DNA of 64,000 nucleotides from Thinopyrum elongatum (GCA_011799875.1 CM022299.1:349352526-349416525), one strand, 5' to 3'. Positions 11,748 through 23,694 are shown, numbered from the stretch's first letter. The notes: generated from the sequence alone by a model not told the origin. Made by a program: numbers and translations.

Positions 11748-11955
11748 TACGCATGCCCGGTACTGGCAACACCGATGCGTGCCTTCGTCCACGACGTGTC
11801 CCCCGGGCCTGGCAAGCCTGGAGCGGCGCTTCGTCAACTTCGTCTTCGTCCGTCTACGCATGCCCGGTGCTGGCAACACCGACGTGTGCCTTCGTCTACG
11901 ACGTGTCTCTGGGTTTGGCAAACCCGGCGCGACGCCTCGTCAACATCGTCTTCTT
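11748..11955. repeat. Two-copy tandem repeat of about 105 bp
   Basis: CTACGCATGCCCGGTACTGG (about 11748) recurs at about 11853 as CTACGCATGCCCGGTGCTGG. Each is followed by a CCTTCGTCYACGACGTGTC segment and GTCAAC.TCGTCTTC. Part of the non-coding interior of the element. Confidence 0.85.
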
Positions 11956-12228
11956 CCCGGCGCACCACTATTTCGACACCACTGCGCCCATGACTAACTC
12001 AGTGCCTCCTTGCGCTCGCGGCTCCAGGCGACTTCCTCGACACCGGCTACCCGACTCGACATCGACCACGACGTTCTTCGCACGGCAACCTCGACCACGG
12101 CTACACCACCTACGCTCTCAGCTACTTCGACAAACGGCACAAAGGGTTACCGCCTTGCTTGAGCAACCTCGTCAGTTTTCACTCCAGCCACGACTCCGCC
12201 ATGCATCGACCGTTACGACTGTGGGGGG

Positions 12229-12462
12229 TGTCCGTCGGCTTGCCTTCGGATTCTTCTCCAGTCTCGCCGTCTGCGTCGCTACCGTTGTGACTGCGGGGGG
12301 ATGTTGAGTATATTGATTAGATTGGAAACATAGGATAGACTAGGAAATATTCTGACTTGTCTTGTACTCCAAGTAGATCATGTATTCCTATATATATGCC
12401 CACGAGGCTCAAGCAATACATTCATCATATTCCGCCAATCCCCCTCTCTCTCCCTTCTATCA
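12229..12462 (+). repeat. Right LTR of the small copia-like element
   Basis: Same length (234 bp) as the left LTR; ends TTCTATCA. Preceded by the purine tract and followed by the TSD CTGTG. Confidence 0.88.
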
Positions 12463-12925
12463 CTGTGCAGTGACAAACATCGAGCCTGGAACTTACCTGA
12501 AAACTGATCTTGCCTCTGAAGGCTGTGAATAATTTGTGTGGGGCATGTGACAGTTTAAGTTGACATATCGAAGATGGAACTTGTCAGGTTTGTCATGCAC
12601 TTGTCCCAAAGACGTGCTCTGCTGCTCAGGCGAAGTTCTACAATTATTTTTTCTCTTGAAACGGAGACAACTTTGCCTCGTCCACTAATTTAGAGAGAAA
12701 TGGAGTGTTATGATTGCAATTCCGAGTGGTGGCGTTGGACACTAACCAAAAAAAGGTCACTAACCAAAAAAAGGGCACTGCTCTCCCGATATGATTACAT
12801 CGAAATGTTTTGCACCCGTGGTGAGCTAATGTTTCGCCTCTTTCTTGATGGTTTGAGAAGGATTGGTGGTGGTGTAGACTAGTGGCGGAAGACCCTCACA
12901 TTCCTATAATTCCGTATGGTCCAAC

Positions 12926-13232
12926 TAAATCTGATCATTCCCCGGGCCGGGTCGGGTTCGGGCCGGGCTTGGCAAAGCCCGATGAAAAAATCCCAAGCCC
13001 GAGCCTGGCCCGAAACACATGAACAGTGGCATTTTAAAATTAAATTAATCATATTCGGGGTATTATATTAATTTATTATACCTATATTTTGAATAAAAAA
13101 TATATATAGGCATTTCAGGCTTATTTCGGGCTTTCAAGCCGGGTTTCGGGCGAGAAATTGGAGCCCGAGCCCGGCCCGAATGTCGGGCTTCGGGTTCGGG
13201 CCGCCGGGCCGGGTTGTCCATGAACAGGTTTA
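12926..13232. mobile_element. hAT-like MITE with GCCCG-rich subterminal repeats
   Basis: Ends TAAATCTGATCATT and, inverted, TAAACCTGTTCATGG form a terminal inverted repeat of about 14 bp with two or three mismatches. The flanks GGTCCAAC (12918-12925) and GATCCAAC (13233-13240) match at 7 of 8 bases, as expected for an old hAT 8-bp target duplication. Both subterminal regions are packed with GGGCCGGG, CGGGCTT and GCCCGA motifs in inverse orientation, and an AT-rich core separates them. No coding capacity. 12463-12925 shows nothing else except a short duplicated AACCAAAAAAAGG motif near 12745. Confidence 0.7.
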
Positions 13233-13499
13233 GATCCAACTAACAAGCATAACGAGAGAGACCATTGCGTGTCTATGATGGAAATTGCTTTTAGACATGT
13301 TGATCCACCACTTCTTGTGTGAGTGCTCCAAGTGCCAAGCGGTAATGTCGAGGTTCCCAAGTTGGGTGTTATTTTTATGCATAATTGACATTGTGTTAAT
13401 TTTGCAGAAATAAAAGTGTTCCAAATAGGATAGGAGTTTTTGAGATTTTTTTGGAAAATTAGTATACCGAAGGACCGATGCTTTTTATGATACGGAGTT

Positions 13500-14829
13500 G
13501 CCGTCACCTATGTTCTTCCTTCGAAGATCCGATCTGAAGTCTGTTTTGGGCTTTGGAGAGGGGGATTCATCATCATCATCATCATCATCAACCCTTCTCG
13601 AATAACAATCTCACGCCTTCCATTCATGTGTGAGTAATTTCTTTGTTGGCACATGGAGGTAAATGATGATTGAACGAGATTTCTTATGTAATAAATGTCA
13701 GATTTTTTAAGGCTTGATGCCTACTATTCACTATGTTCTGAGATTAATGTGGTTATGACTTTATTATGCTTAATACTTGACACTAGGGATCGTGTGTCAT
13801 GATTTTAGATCTGAACCCTTTATGTTTTCATGTATATATTTGAGTTTTGGATTTTACCTGCATGTTCTATGCACTCAAGACCTCAAGATGACAATAATTG
13901 GTATATCAATGGGGGTGACTCTACCTTGAGGATTATATTATTCATTGTTTGTTAGTGTTTTGATCCAGTTCTTTATTAAAAGGAGCATCTTAATTATCTT
14001 TATTTTACATTCGGATCCCACTGAAATGAGAGAGTAAGACAAAAGATGTTGTGCAAGTTCTGATCGCAAACATGTACAATTACATGTGAATACAAGCCTA
14101 CGTATGATTAATAAATTGAAACTAGTTTGTTATCGCTCTATGATATGATTATTGCATAATTAATCTCTGTGCAACACCCATTATATACTTTTGTGCTTAC
14201 GTTTTCATCATTATTGCTCTCTTTACAATTAATACTGCTGCAATATATTACTTTACTATAATACTATTACTATTACTACTCCCTCCGTCTGGGTTTATTG
14301 GGCCCATGAGCAGGCTAGGCTCGTCCCTTTCTATTAGACCCCTTAATTTACTCCCCACAAAAAGTGCATTTTATTTCCTCGAACTTCCTCCCATTTGTGC
14401 GCGACTCGAGGTTGTTAATTAGCTTGTTGGTGTAAATTAAAGAAGAGAAACTAGTAGCCGATGCATGCACGTCCACGGACGACTCCCCATAAACAGCTGC
14501 AACTAATTACGGGAGGAGAAGGGTCCTTCCACTTTAATTGGACACAGAGCACAAAAAAATTACAGGAGCAAGTATTATGCCTTGGTCTTAGCATTTTTGT
14601 CGTTGGGCCTAATAAACCCGGACGGTGGGAGTACTTCACTACTACTGCTATCATATCACTTTGCTACTAATAAATTGTTCAAGCAAGTTATCTATCCAGG
14701 TATGATTGAATTGATAACTCAACTGCTAAGGCTTATAGATATTCTTTGATTCCCCTTGCGTCGAATCAGTAAATTTGATTAAAATACTTACCCCAAAGAC
14801 TATCGCGACCCCCTATACTTTTGGGTCAT
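13500..14829 (+). mobile_element. Decayed Athila-type LTR relic
   Basis: The segment matches in order the 3' two thirds of the LTR family seen at 25491-26496. Landmarks are TTCTTTATTAAAAGGAG (about 13970), AAGATGTTGTGCAAGTTCT (about 14043), TTGAATTGATAACTCAACTG (about 14707) and the end CCCCTATACTTTTGGGTCA (14829). An (ATC)n run at 13567-13590 (eight TCA units) also lies inside it. Strong divergence indicates an old solo LTR or fragment. It was later hit by the mariner-type element at 14279-14631. The left boundary is approximate. Confidence 0.65.
14279..14631. mobile_element. Mariner/Stowaway-like non-autonomous element, 353 bp
   Basis: Terminal inverted repeats CTCCCTCCGTCTGGGTTTAT and, from the other end, CTCCCACCGTCCGGGTTTAT are flanked by TA on both sides (14277-14278, 14632-14633). 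No transposase is encoded. Confidence 0.88.
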
Positions 14830-14865
14830 GAGGGCCTACGATGGCAAGGGCACGGGCAGGATAGA

Positions 14866-15340
14866 TGTCGGTGTCAAAACCGGCCGATCTCGGGTAGAGG
14901 GTCCCGAACTGTGCGTCTGAGGATCGAAGGTAACAAGGGACAAAGGGAACACGATGTTTACCCAGGTTCGGGCCCTCTTAATGGAGGTAAAACCCTACGT
15001 CCTGCTTGATTGTATTTGATTAGTATGGGGGTTACAAGAGTTGATCTATCTCGAGATCGTAATGGCTAAACCCTAGCTGTCTAGCCTATGAAAATTCTGA
15101 TCGCCTCCACGGGCCAAACCCTCCGGTTTATATAGGCACCGGAGGGGGCTAGGGTTGTACAGAGTCGGTTTACAGAGGAAGAAAACTATACATCCAGACG
15201 CCAAACTTGCCATCCACGCAAAGGAGAGTCTCACCCGGACACGAGGAAAGGTCTTCTGCCTTGTATCTTCACGGCCCATCAGTCCGGCCCATGTCACATA
15301 GCCCGGCCACCCGAGGACCCCGTAATCCAGGACTCCCTCA
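14866..15340 (-). repeat. 3' LTR of element D
   Basis: On the plus strand it begins TGTCGGTGTCAAAACCGG and ends GACTCCCTCA. This LTR start is familiar from abundant wheat gypsy families, but I do not name one. Confidence 0.93.
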
Positions 15341-15772
15341 GTAGCCCCTGAACCAGTCTTCAATGACGATATGTTCGGCGCGCAATTGTCTTCGGCATTG
15401 CAAGGCGGGTTCCTTCTCTGAATACTCCAAAGCAATCTTCTGAATAAAAGAACTGTATCCGTCTCTGCATGACAGTCACAACCCTCAACCATGAAGGTAA
15501 AATACTTAGTCAAAGTAATGTCCATCAACTGACAACTTTTTCGGTGAAACGTCACATCTAGCCTCTTTATCATTTCGAACCGTTTTTCGGCCTCCCGCTT
15601 CGCGTTTCGAGACACGGCTTCTATTGACACGTCTCGTCAAAGCGGAGATCGTGTCCATTTATTGCGGGATCCTCATCAATACGGGTTTGGGTAATCCAAC
15701 TGTGCCATTCGCACGACCCCTTGGGAACAGGCGAGTTTTAAGGCTTGAGGGGCAGGCGCTTGATATTCATTG

Positions 15773-15781
15773 CCTATATAA
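15773..15781 (+). promoter_or_regulatory. TATA box for the antisense gene of element D
   Basis: CTATATAAG lies about 115 bp upstream of the ATG at 15895, followed by a pyrimidine-rich leader (CCTTCTTCCTTCTCC). It faces into the element from beside the 3' LTR and would transcribe the plus strand. Confidence 0.55.
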
Positions 15782-15894
15782 GTGGATAAAGATCCCTCTT
15801 TTCTCCCCACACCTTCTTCCTTCTCCTGTTTTCCCATCCTCAAGCTCCAGCGCCCAAACTTCAATCTTTCCCACCGCCGCCAACCTATCCAGTC

Positions 15895-18800
15895 ATGTCC
15901 GGATCTGGCTCGAAGGGCAAGTGGGAGGCCTCCTCCATCACGGAGAAGGACATCAAGGAGCTCCGAGGGGCGGGATATCTGTCCGCGGAGATCGCGCACA
16001 GGCTCCCTGCCAAGGATCAAGTCATACCCACTCCGGAGCCCGGCGAAAGGGTTGTATTCATCCCCCATTTCCTCCGTGGACTAGGGTTTCCCCTCCACCC
16101 CTTTGTCCGCGGCCTCATGTTCTACTATGGGCTAGATTTCCATGATCTAGCCCCAAATTCTTTCCTCCACATCTCGGCGTTTATCATCGTGTGCGAGGCG
16201 TTACTCCGCATCCCCCCACACTTCGGCCTATGGCTAAAAGTCTGCAATGTGAAGCCGAAGATGGTCGACGGGCAACATGCAGAGTGCGGCGGCGCCATGG
16301 TGAGCAAGCTCCCCAACACCACCTGGCCTAAAGGGGCCTTCGTGGAGACCGTCAAGGTGTGGCAGCAGGAGTGGTTCTATATCACCGAATCTCACGGCGC
16401 CAGGTGGGCGGCCACTCCTGAGTTCAGATCCGGACCCCCTATGCAGCTCGCGTCGTGGACCAACAAGGGTCTGGACTGGGGGTCGACCGCGGATGTGATG
16501 ACGCTACAAAAGCGCATAAAAATATGATAAGCAAGAATACCAGTCTCACTGGCGTGATTCAGGTGATGCTCTTCCGTCGGATCCTCCCCTGCCAACTCCG
16601 GCCTCTCCATATGTGGGAGTTCAATCCGGAAGGTCCGCGGACCCTGCAGCGTTTCTTCGGCACAACGCACGAAGAGATCTGGAAGCTGCTCTTTAAGACC
16701 CAGAAGGCGTGGCCGAAGAAGACCGAAGACATCGGTCTTGACATTGAGAATCCGGCCACACCGGTAAGTATTTTAGGTCCGAACACAATTTTTGGTAAAT
16801 AAATCAAAGGTTATACTGAGATTTCCATTCTTTCATTCAGGGCTGGACAGCGAAGGCGGAGAGGATCAAGTGTCCGGCTCCACTACCTGAAGACCCAGCC
16901 AATCCTCTGCTAACGAGGATGCTGGTTCTGACGCCGTATCAGGCGCCGGAGAAGAAGGGCAAGGAGGCCAAGGGCGGCCTCCGCCGTAAGGGTACTTCGG
17001 ACGCAATGTCCGGAGAAACCGAAGCCCACTCCTCCCATGAGGGGGATGAAGATGAAGAGGAGGAGGAGGTGGAAAGTGGTTCTCCCCTAAAGGGGGGAAA
17101 GAAGAAAAGGGCCGCCTCCGCAGACCTGGAGGAGGGGGCGTCCAAGAGGGAGAAGATAACCCTCTCGGACGGTTCGGATACGGACGCCGAACACACCCCC
17201 AAGAGGCGCCCCAGGGAAAAACCCTTGGCCAAATTGTAAGTGTCGAAAAGGATACTTTAGCAAATATTCAGTCTGTTATGGGTGTAATATAACATATCAT
17301 ATTGTGTGTCTCAGCCCAGCCCGCGACCTCCCCCAACCATCGCCGTCCGAAGGGAGTTCTCTGCCGCCCGAGATGGCAGAGAGCGAGACGCCACCGCGAG
17401 CCCCTTCACCAATCACCGTGGATGACACCGAGGTGTTGTCCCGAAGGACCTCTCCTGGCCACGGAGGGGCGAGCGGGGCTGCCGAGAAGGCGCCCGAGGA
17501 TAACACCTCGGCTGTCGAAGACATAGAGGGGGCGACCCCCATGGCGACCGACGGCGGGGGTCCTGAGCAATCTGGCCCCCAGCCGGACATCGTTTCGGAG
17601 ACCAATGTGGCCCCGGAGTCAGGCGAGCAGCCCCCTTCGAAGGAGGGGGGAGCATCAGCTCCAATGGCGGCTTCCACTAATCCGGAGGCGCCGAATACCT
17701 TGGTGGAAGCACTACGATGTGCTACCATCATGGAGGAGCACCGCACCCTGATGGGTGTGGTGGTTGAGAAGATTCAGTCTGCCAAGAGCGGGCTGAACGA
17801 AGCCTTCACCAGCCTGCTAACAGGCTTCGAGGTATGCGACATAATGCTCTAGACGCTTTTTATAAAGGGACAGACCTGTGCATTGATAGTAGCCCCTGAG
17901 ACTCTGTCTGGTTTTGAAAAAGCCGGATAGAGGATCATATAGTATTCGGAAGAGGTGACGTACTTTTATATTGTATAACAGGCTTCCACGTTGGCGGCAA
18001 CCGCCCAGGCCGCTGAAGTTTCCGATCTCAAGCGGAGGCTGCAGCTGGCTAATGATGATATCGACCGCATGAACAAACGGTTCGATGAGGCGCAAGGTAT
18101 GTTTGAAATATCTCGCACATGCCTGAATTGATATGCAAATTCTGAGTTTAAACTCATGCGCTGCTATGTGTATGATTGCAGGCAGCGCGGCCGAGGTCGA
18201 GACCCTCAAGAGTGCCCTTGCCCAAGCCAAGGAGGAGGCGAAGGCGAGCAAAGCGGCCGCAGACAAAGCGGCTGCAGATTTAAAGTCCGAACAGGTCGCC
18301 TGCCGCCAGTACGAGGAGAGGGTGACCGAAGTGGAGCAAGAGCTCAAGAACACCGCCGGCAAGTGTGAGTCCTTGGAGGAGAAGAATAAGGCCCAGGCGG
18401 CCGAACTCGCCAAGGCCCTCCAAGAGGCCAAGGAGGCGAGGACCGAGTCCCGGGCAGCTCGCGAGGAAATCCGGCAGTCCGAACAGATAGTGGCTGGTAA
18501 GCCCTTTCTTTTGCAGACTATATTTGTCGGTCAAAGATATGCCTTGCTCACTCGACTGTGGAGTTCTCCAGACACAATTGCGGATCTTTCGAAGAGTGCT
18601 GCTGACACCGCGCAGTTCTTCCGGGCCCAGGAGGAGCACACGACGGAGAAGCTCTTCTGGTCACAGTTCGCGGTGTCGGAGCATCCGGCGCTGTTGAACA
18701 ACCACATGATGCAATTGGCAGAGCTGCACAGGATGTCCGGATTGGCCATGAAGGACGTCATAGTCCGGCTGTGGCTAACCGAACCCATTCCTAGCAGCTA

Positions 18801-19056
18801 CTTCGGCCTGGTGCAGTGACTGGCCGACGCGCTGCCCCAGATTGAAGCTGTTAAGTGCTCGGCGTGCATAGAAGGTGCGCGGATGGCCTTTGCCCGTGTC
18901 AAGATGCGCTGGGCAAAGATGAAGGCCGCCGCCGTGGCGGTCGAGGGCCCACCCGAAGGCAAGGACCACCGCAAGCCAGAGCGGTATTTTGAAGACGTCC
19001 TTGAGGGTGCCCGATTAATAGAGGGCCAATGCTCAAAGGATATCATATTTGAGTGA
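15895..19056 (+). pseudogene. Antisense PF04195-type gene ('putative gypsy type transposon' protein), five exons
   Basis: The inferred exons are 15895-16763, 16841-17235, 17315-17831, 17982-18096 and 18182-19056. Each intron begins GT and ends AG, and phases match. The N-terminus carries the PF04195 signature (FIPHFLRGLGFPLHPFVRGL, then FYYGLDFHDLAPNSFLHI). The middle is acidic and lysine-rich (EEEEEVESGSPLKGGKKKR). The last exon starts with an Ala/Glu/Lys-rich stretch likely to form a coiled coil (AEVETLKSALAQAKEEAKAS), then LFWSQFAVSEHPALL and RLWLTEPIPSSYFGLV. It is broken: the frame shifts near 16515 in an A-rich run, and a TGA sits at 18817-18819 before the family-like C-terminus (PPEGKDHRKPE), which ends at 19056. 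The biochemical role of this protein is unknown to me. It is transposon cargo, since it lies inside TSD-bounded LTRs. Confidence 0.82.
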
Positions 19057-20313
19057 ATGTATCCGAGCTACCCAGACGTTGTTTTAGAAACCAAGGCTTT
19101 GTAATATATTTATGTCTTTACCTAGAATTGCTTGCCTCCCGTCCGGCCGTATTTTGTTAGCTTGAAAGTTTGCCAGTCGTCGGCTTCAGCCCCCACGTAG
19201 ATACTACGGGGGTGTTCGGAATAACGCATGATCACTCTTGACCCAACGTCTTGGTCCGTGAAGGAGGTGTCTGCGTAGGCGAACCAGGCAATCAGACTAT
19301 GCATCTTTATCACTTTCTTAGCCATAGGAGTTTGACGGTGGGGCTAAGTACTAGCCCCTAGTGTGTATGCGGCTATCTGAACTGGGATGCCTTAAGCACA
19401 TGACCGGACAGAGGCCAGTCCTTCGCATAATACGGAAGAAATCGGAAAAGATTTATAGCAAATGGCTGAATAGCTGACCAGCTCTCGCCGCACCATGACA
19501 GTCAGTTTTCGGCTTTCTCTACTGAGGTGTTTGACCGGACGAACCAGAAACACAATCGCAGTAGTTCTCCCTTTACTACCCTAGCCGAACAAGCGGAACG
19601 TAAGGTAGTAACCATAGGAGCCGGGCAACCCAACTATTGACCAAAGACATGATTCAGAGCTGATGCATATAATGCAATATTCGGGACGCCGAAGTGCACT
19701 CTAAAAGCGTTCGGACTTTTTTAAAATATAGGTGGCCGAATAGAGCCCCTGGCATTTTAAGCTATGCCGAAGTGTATATGCCAATCTGACATGAAGAGGG
19801 AATACAGATTATGAAATAAACCAATACCGAATAGGGTTGGTAAAAACTGTTTCCATTATAGTCTGATTGATACGTCAAAACGTGCTGTTACAGATAATGC
19901 TATAAGCATCAGGGCTATTTTACATGCCGAGAATTTGAGAACAAGGGAAAGCTGTATACAGGTCCTAAAAAAGAAAAGGTATCGTGAAGATCCTTTGGAC
20001 ACCCTGCCGCACGTCTGTGCCGCTTTTCGCCTTGGTGGAGGATCCTTTGAAAGGATCGACGATCGTGTATATAGAAGGGGCCTGGGAAAGGGCCCTGCGC
20101 CATCGTAAAGTGACTTTAGGTTTTAAAGAACCTGTAATATGAGAGAAAAGAGAAAAAAGAAGAAGGAGATTAAGGTCCGAATAGGGTCGAGCCGTATTAT
20201 GGACCTCGTCCGTGGAGTGCCTCCGTCGTCGCCCAAGGTATTTTGAGTGCGTAGTTATGCACACGTGGTACATATGCCGCGATTAGATGGGGCGGTGGAC
20301 GGAGGCAAAACTG

Positions 20314-23300
20314 CTAGTCCAGCACCGGATTGACTGAGCTGTCGTTCTTCAGAGTAGGCCGGACTCGTTTAATAGTGTCCGGAGGCTTGAAGGCCGATGA
20401 AGTGTTTGGCTTGATAAGGCCGCTCTGTACCTCGGCTGCAGGGGCCGCGGTGTGCTCCTCGGTACGAAGGGAGCGTTCCATGTTTCCATTGACTGTGATA
20501 ACGCCACGGGGTCCAGGCATCTTGAGCTTTAAGTAAGCATAATGCGGGACTGCATTGAAGCAGGCGAAGGCAGTACGTCCGAGCAGTGCGTGATAACCAC
20601 TGCGGAAGGGGACGATGTCGAAGATCAAGTCTTCGCTTCGGAAATTGTCCGGTGAACCTAAGACTACTTCCAATGTTAATGAGCCCGTACAGCGGGCCTC
20701 GACGCCGGGTATCACTCCTTTAATGGTGGTGTTACTAGGCTTGATTCTTGACGGGTCAATACCCATTTTGCGGACAGTGTCTTGATAGATCAAGTTGAGA
20801 CTGCTTCCGCCATCAATAAGGACTCAAGTCAGATGATATCCGTCAATAATTGGATCGAGGACCAGGGCCGCCGAACCTCCGTGACGGATACTGGTCGGGT
20901 GGTCCCTGCGATCGAAGGTGATCGGACAAGCCGACCATGGGTTGAATTTGGGGGCGACGGGCTCTACGGCGTAGACGTTCCTTAGTGCGCGCTTGCGCTC
21001 CCTTTTGGGGATGTGCATGACATATATCATGTTCACTGTTTTCACCTCAGGGGGGAATTTCTTTTGTCCCCCTGTGTTCGGTGGGCGGGGCTCGTCATCG
21101 TCCTCGCTTGGCGGCCCTTTCCCCTTATGTTCGGTATTTAACTTACCGGCCTGTTTGAAGACCCAACAATTTCTGTTGGAGTGGTTGGCAGGCTTGTCGG
21201 GGGTGCCATGAATCTGGCAAGGCCGATCGAGTATTTTGTCCAAATTAGATGGACCGTCCTTATTTCCTTTGAATGGCTTCTTCCGCTGACCGGATTTAGA
21301 GCCACTGAATCCGGCGTTAACCGTTGTGTCTTCAGTTTCTTCTTTGTTGTTTCGACGCTTGTGTTTGTTGCGTCGTGGCCTGCCATTGCTGTCCCTGACT
21401 TCGGAGGTGCCAGGGTCGCTGATACTATTGCTTCTACGAGCCAACCAGCCGTCCTCTCCCGCGCAAAAGCGGGTCATGAGTGCAGTAAGAGCTGCCATAG
21501 ACTTCGGCTTTTCTTGATCAAGGTGTCGGGCGAGCCATTCGTCGCAGACGCTATGTTTAAAGGCCACGAGCGCTTCGGCGTCCGGACAGTCGATGATTTG
21601 GTTCTTTTTAATTAAGAACCTAGTCCAGAGTTTGCGGGCTGACTCACCGGGTTGCTGGACTATATTACTAAGGTCATCGGCATCCGAAGGCCGGACATAG
21701 GTACCTTGGAAGTTGTCTCTAAAGGCATCCTCCAAGTCTTCCCAGCTACCGATAGAGTTCTCTGGTAGGCTATTTAACCAGTGCCGCGCTGGTCCTTTCA
21801 GCTTTAGGGGGAGGTATTTGATGGCGTTGAGATCGTCACCGCGGGCCATGTGAATATGGAGAAGAAAATCCTCAATCCATACCGCGGGATCTATCGTTCC
21901 ATCGTATGATTCGATGTTTACGGGTTTAAACCCTTCTGGAAATTGGTGCTGCATTACCTCATCGGTAAAGCACAAGGGGTGTGCGGCGCCTCTGTATCAG
22001 GCAACGTCACGACGGAGTTCGGATGACATCTGTGTTCGGTTTTCGGCCCGAGTTCGGTTATGCTGCTCGCGCCAAGCTTGAAGGCCGTCGTCTCTCATCG
22101 GAGCACGCCCCCTTGATCCGTATATTGATCTGGTCTTCCCGGCTCTATTGTCCAGGTCCTGACGTAAGTCATAGGTGTAGCCCTGAGTTTCTACCTCTTT
22201 GCCTCGATGGCGAGGTGGCGCGGGTTGGTGTTCGGCATGAGTAGCCGCTTTGTCTCGCCCACGTGGTGGTCGGTCTGGTTGATCAGCATGATTATGTCTT
22301 GACGGTATTGGCTCTAGGGCCTCGTCATTGAATTGTGGCAGTAGCCGATGCTTCGGATAGCTCTTTGTTGGGTGTTCGAGGCCGTACTCCTCGGCAGCTA
22401 GGACCTGGGTCCATCTGTCATTGAGCGTATCCTGTTCGGCTTGAAGCTATTGCTGTTTCTTTTTTAGGCTCCTCGCAGTTGCGATGAGCTATCGCTTAAA
22501 GCGCTCTTGCTCGAGGGGTTCCTCTGGCACGATGAAGTCTTCATTACCGAGGCTGACATCCTCCTCGGAGATCGGTAGATAGTTACTATCTTCCGAATCC
22601 TCATTCCTGACTGGCTCGTCGGGGTTAACTTGTCCCTCTTCCCAATTATCCTGCTCTACGGCAGGCTCAATGGGTTGGTCAGAGTCTTCGGCATTCTTCG
22701 AAGTGTCAATGTCTCCGGTGCCGGTATTACTTTCTTTTTCCCGCCGTGATCGTGAACGGCGCCGCTGACGTCGACGCTTCGATGGTACCTCGACGGGCTT
22801 GTCCTTGATCGGATCTTGATTGCCATCATCGTCCTCTTTGGGTGTATCCACCATGTATATGTCGTATGTAGAAGTGGCAGTCCAACGTCCGGTGATGGGC
22901 GGGTTTTGGCCTGGTTCGGCTCCGGCATCGTCGTCCATACCGTCGATGTCTTTGGAGGCGTAGTCGAGCATGTCGGTTAAGTCTTCGACAGTGGCTACCA
23001 AGTGGGTGGTGGGTGGGACGCAAAATTCCCCGCACTCAGCCCCTAGTTCGGGCTGGGCGTAATTCGGAGCTGATACCTCCGTGATGGCGAGAGACCGCAT
23101 TAAGTCCAAGGCCTCTCTTAAGATCGAAGGCCGGACGGGGAACCGAGGACCTGCGGAGCTGGGCATGGCAGACTCTGCCAGGTTGTGTTCACCAGCCGCA
23201 GACCTTGAGAGTTCGGAGTTGGCCTCCAGAGGCGAGTTTGGCTCTCCGATGACAAGGAGGGTCCTGCTTGATTCCAGGCTCGCCGAACATACAGTTGCTT

Positions 23301-23694
23301 CTGGGTCTTCGGCAAAGGGCTCCATGGGAGGAGAGGGTCAGGTGGGTTTTAAGATCCCATCTTCGGATGAGGTGGCCTGCCCAGGATCTATGGCCAGGGC
23401 AAGGATAGTAGTTGGTCTTTGAGTGGCGCCTGATGACGGATCCGATGGGTTGCCTTCTTGAAGATGAGGAATAGTGGTCGAGGCCGTGAACCCTTCGAAG
23501 ATCAAGTCTCCTCGGATATCAGCGACGTAATTCAGGCTCCCGAATCTGATCTGATGACCAGGGGCGTAGCTGTCGATCTGCTCAAGGTGACCAACTGAAT
23601 TGTCACGCAGAGCGAAGCCGCCGAATACAAAAAGTTGATCAGGGAGGAAGATCTCCCCGGAAACAGCATCGTTGTTGATGATCAAACGAGCCAT
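20314..23694 (-). pseudogene. Gag-protease of element D, one frame with five internal stops
   Basis: From the ATG at 23694 to the stop at 20314 the minus strand stays in a single frame, with in-frame stops at 23338 (TGA), 22489 (TAG), 22447 (TAG), 21997 (TGA) and 20824 (TGA). The N-terminal part is acidic and then basic (KRRRQRRRSRSRREKES). The retrotransposon gag domain lies at about 21960-21500 (WIEDFLLHIHMARGDDLNAI, LKGPARHWLNSLPENSIGSW), followed by a basic stretch and a CxxH-type segment (CQIHGTPDKPANHSNRNCW). The retropepsin motif D-G-G-S-S-L-N-L-I-Y is reached just after the last internal stop, and YHALLGRTAFACFNAVPHYA follows. No pol follows; the last stop looks like the natural end. 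Gag would form particles and protease would mature them. Confidence 0.85.

Larger units (their letters stand above)
9938..12462 (+). mobile_element. Small non-autonomous copia-like LTR element, 2.5 kb
   Basis: Two 234-bp LTRs enclose about 2.06 kb. The target-site duplication CTGTG is perfect (9933-9937 and 12463-12467). Directly after the left LTR is TGGTATCAG (10172), the start of the usual initiator-Met tRNA primer site of copia elements. Directly before the right LTR is a purine run GTGGGGGG (12221-12228), the polypurine tract. No gag, RT or integrase motif is visible. The interior is very GC-rich and repetitive. It therefore resembles a TRIM/LARD-like passenger relying on enzymes from elsewhere. 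By eye the LTRs differ at roughly 14 positions plus small indels (about 94% identical), so it is not recent. Confidence 0.88.

Noticed and set aside
18497..18516. A fifth intron (GTAAGC to TTGCAG) in the antisense gene of D
   Set aside because: Only 20 nt long, and reading straight through keeps the family-like frame.
15895..19056. PF04195-type gene as a host gene
   Set aside because: It lies entirely between LTRs with a perfect TSD and has a counterpart in another element.
19057..20313. Hidden pol segment in element D
   Set aside because: No RT, RNase H or integrase motif was found on either strand; the short ORFs have no family resemblance.
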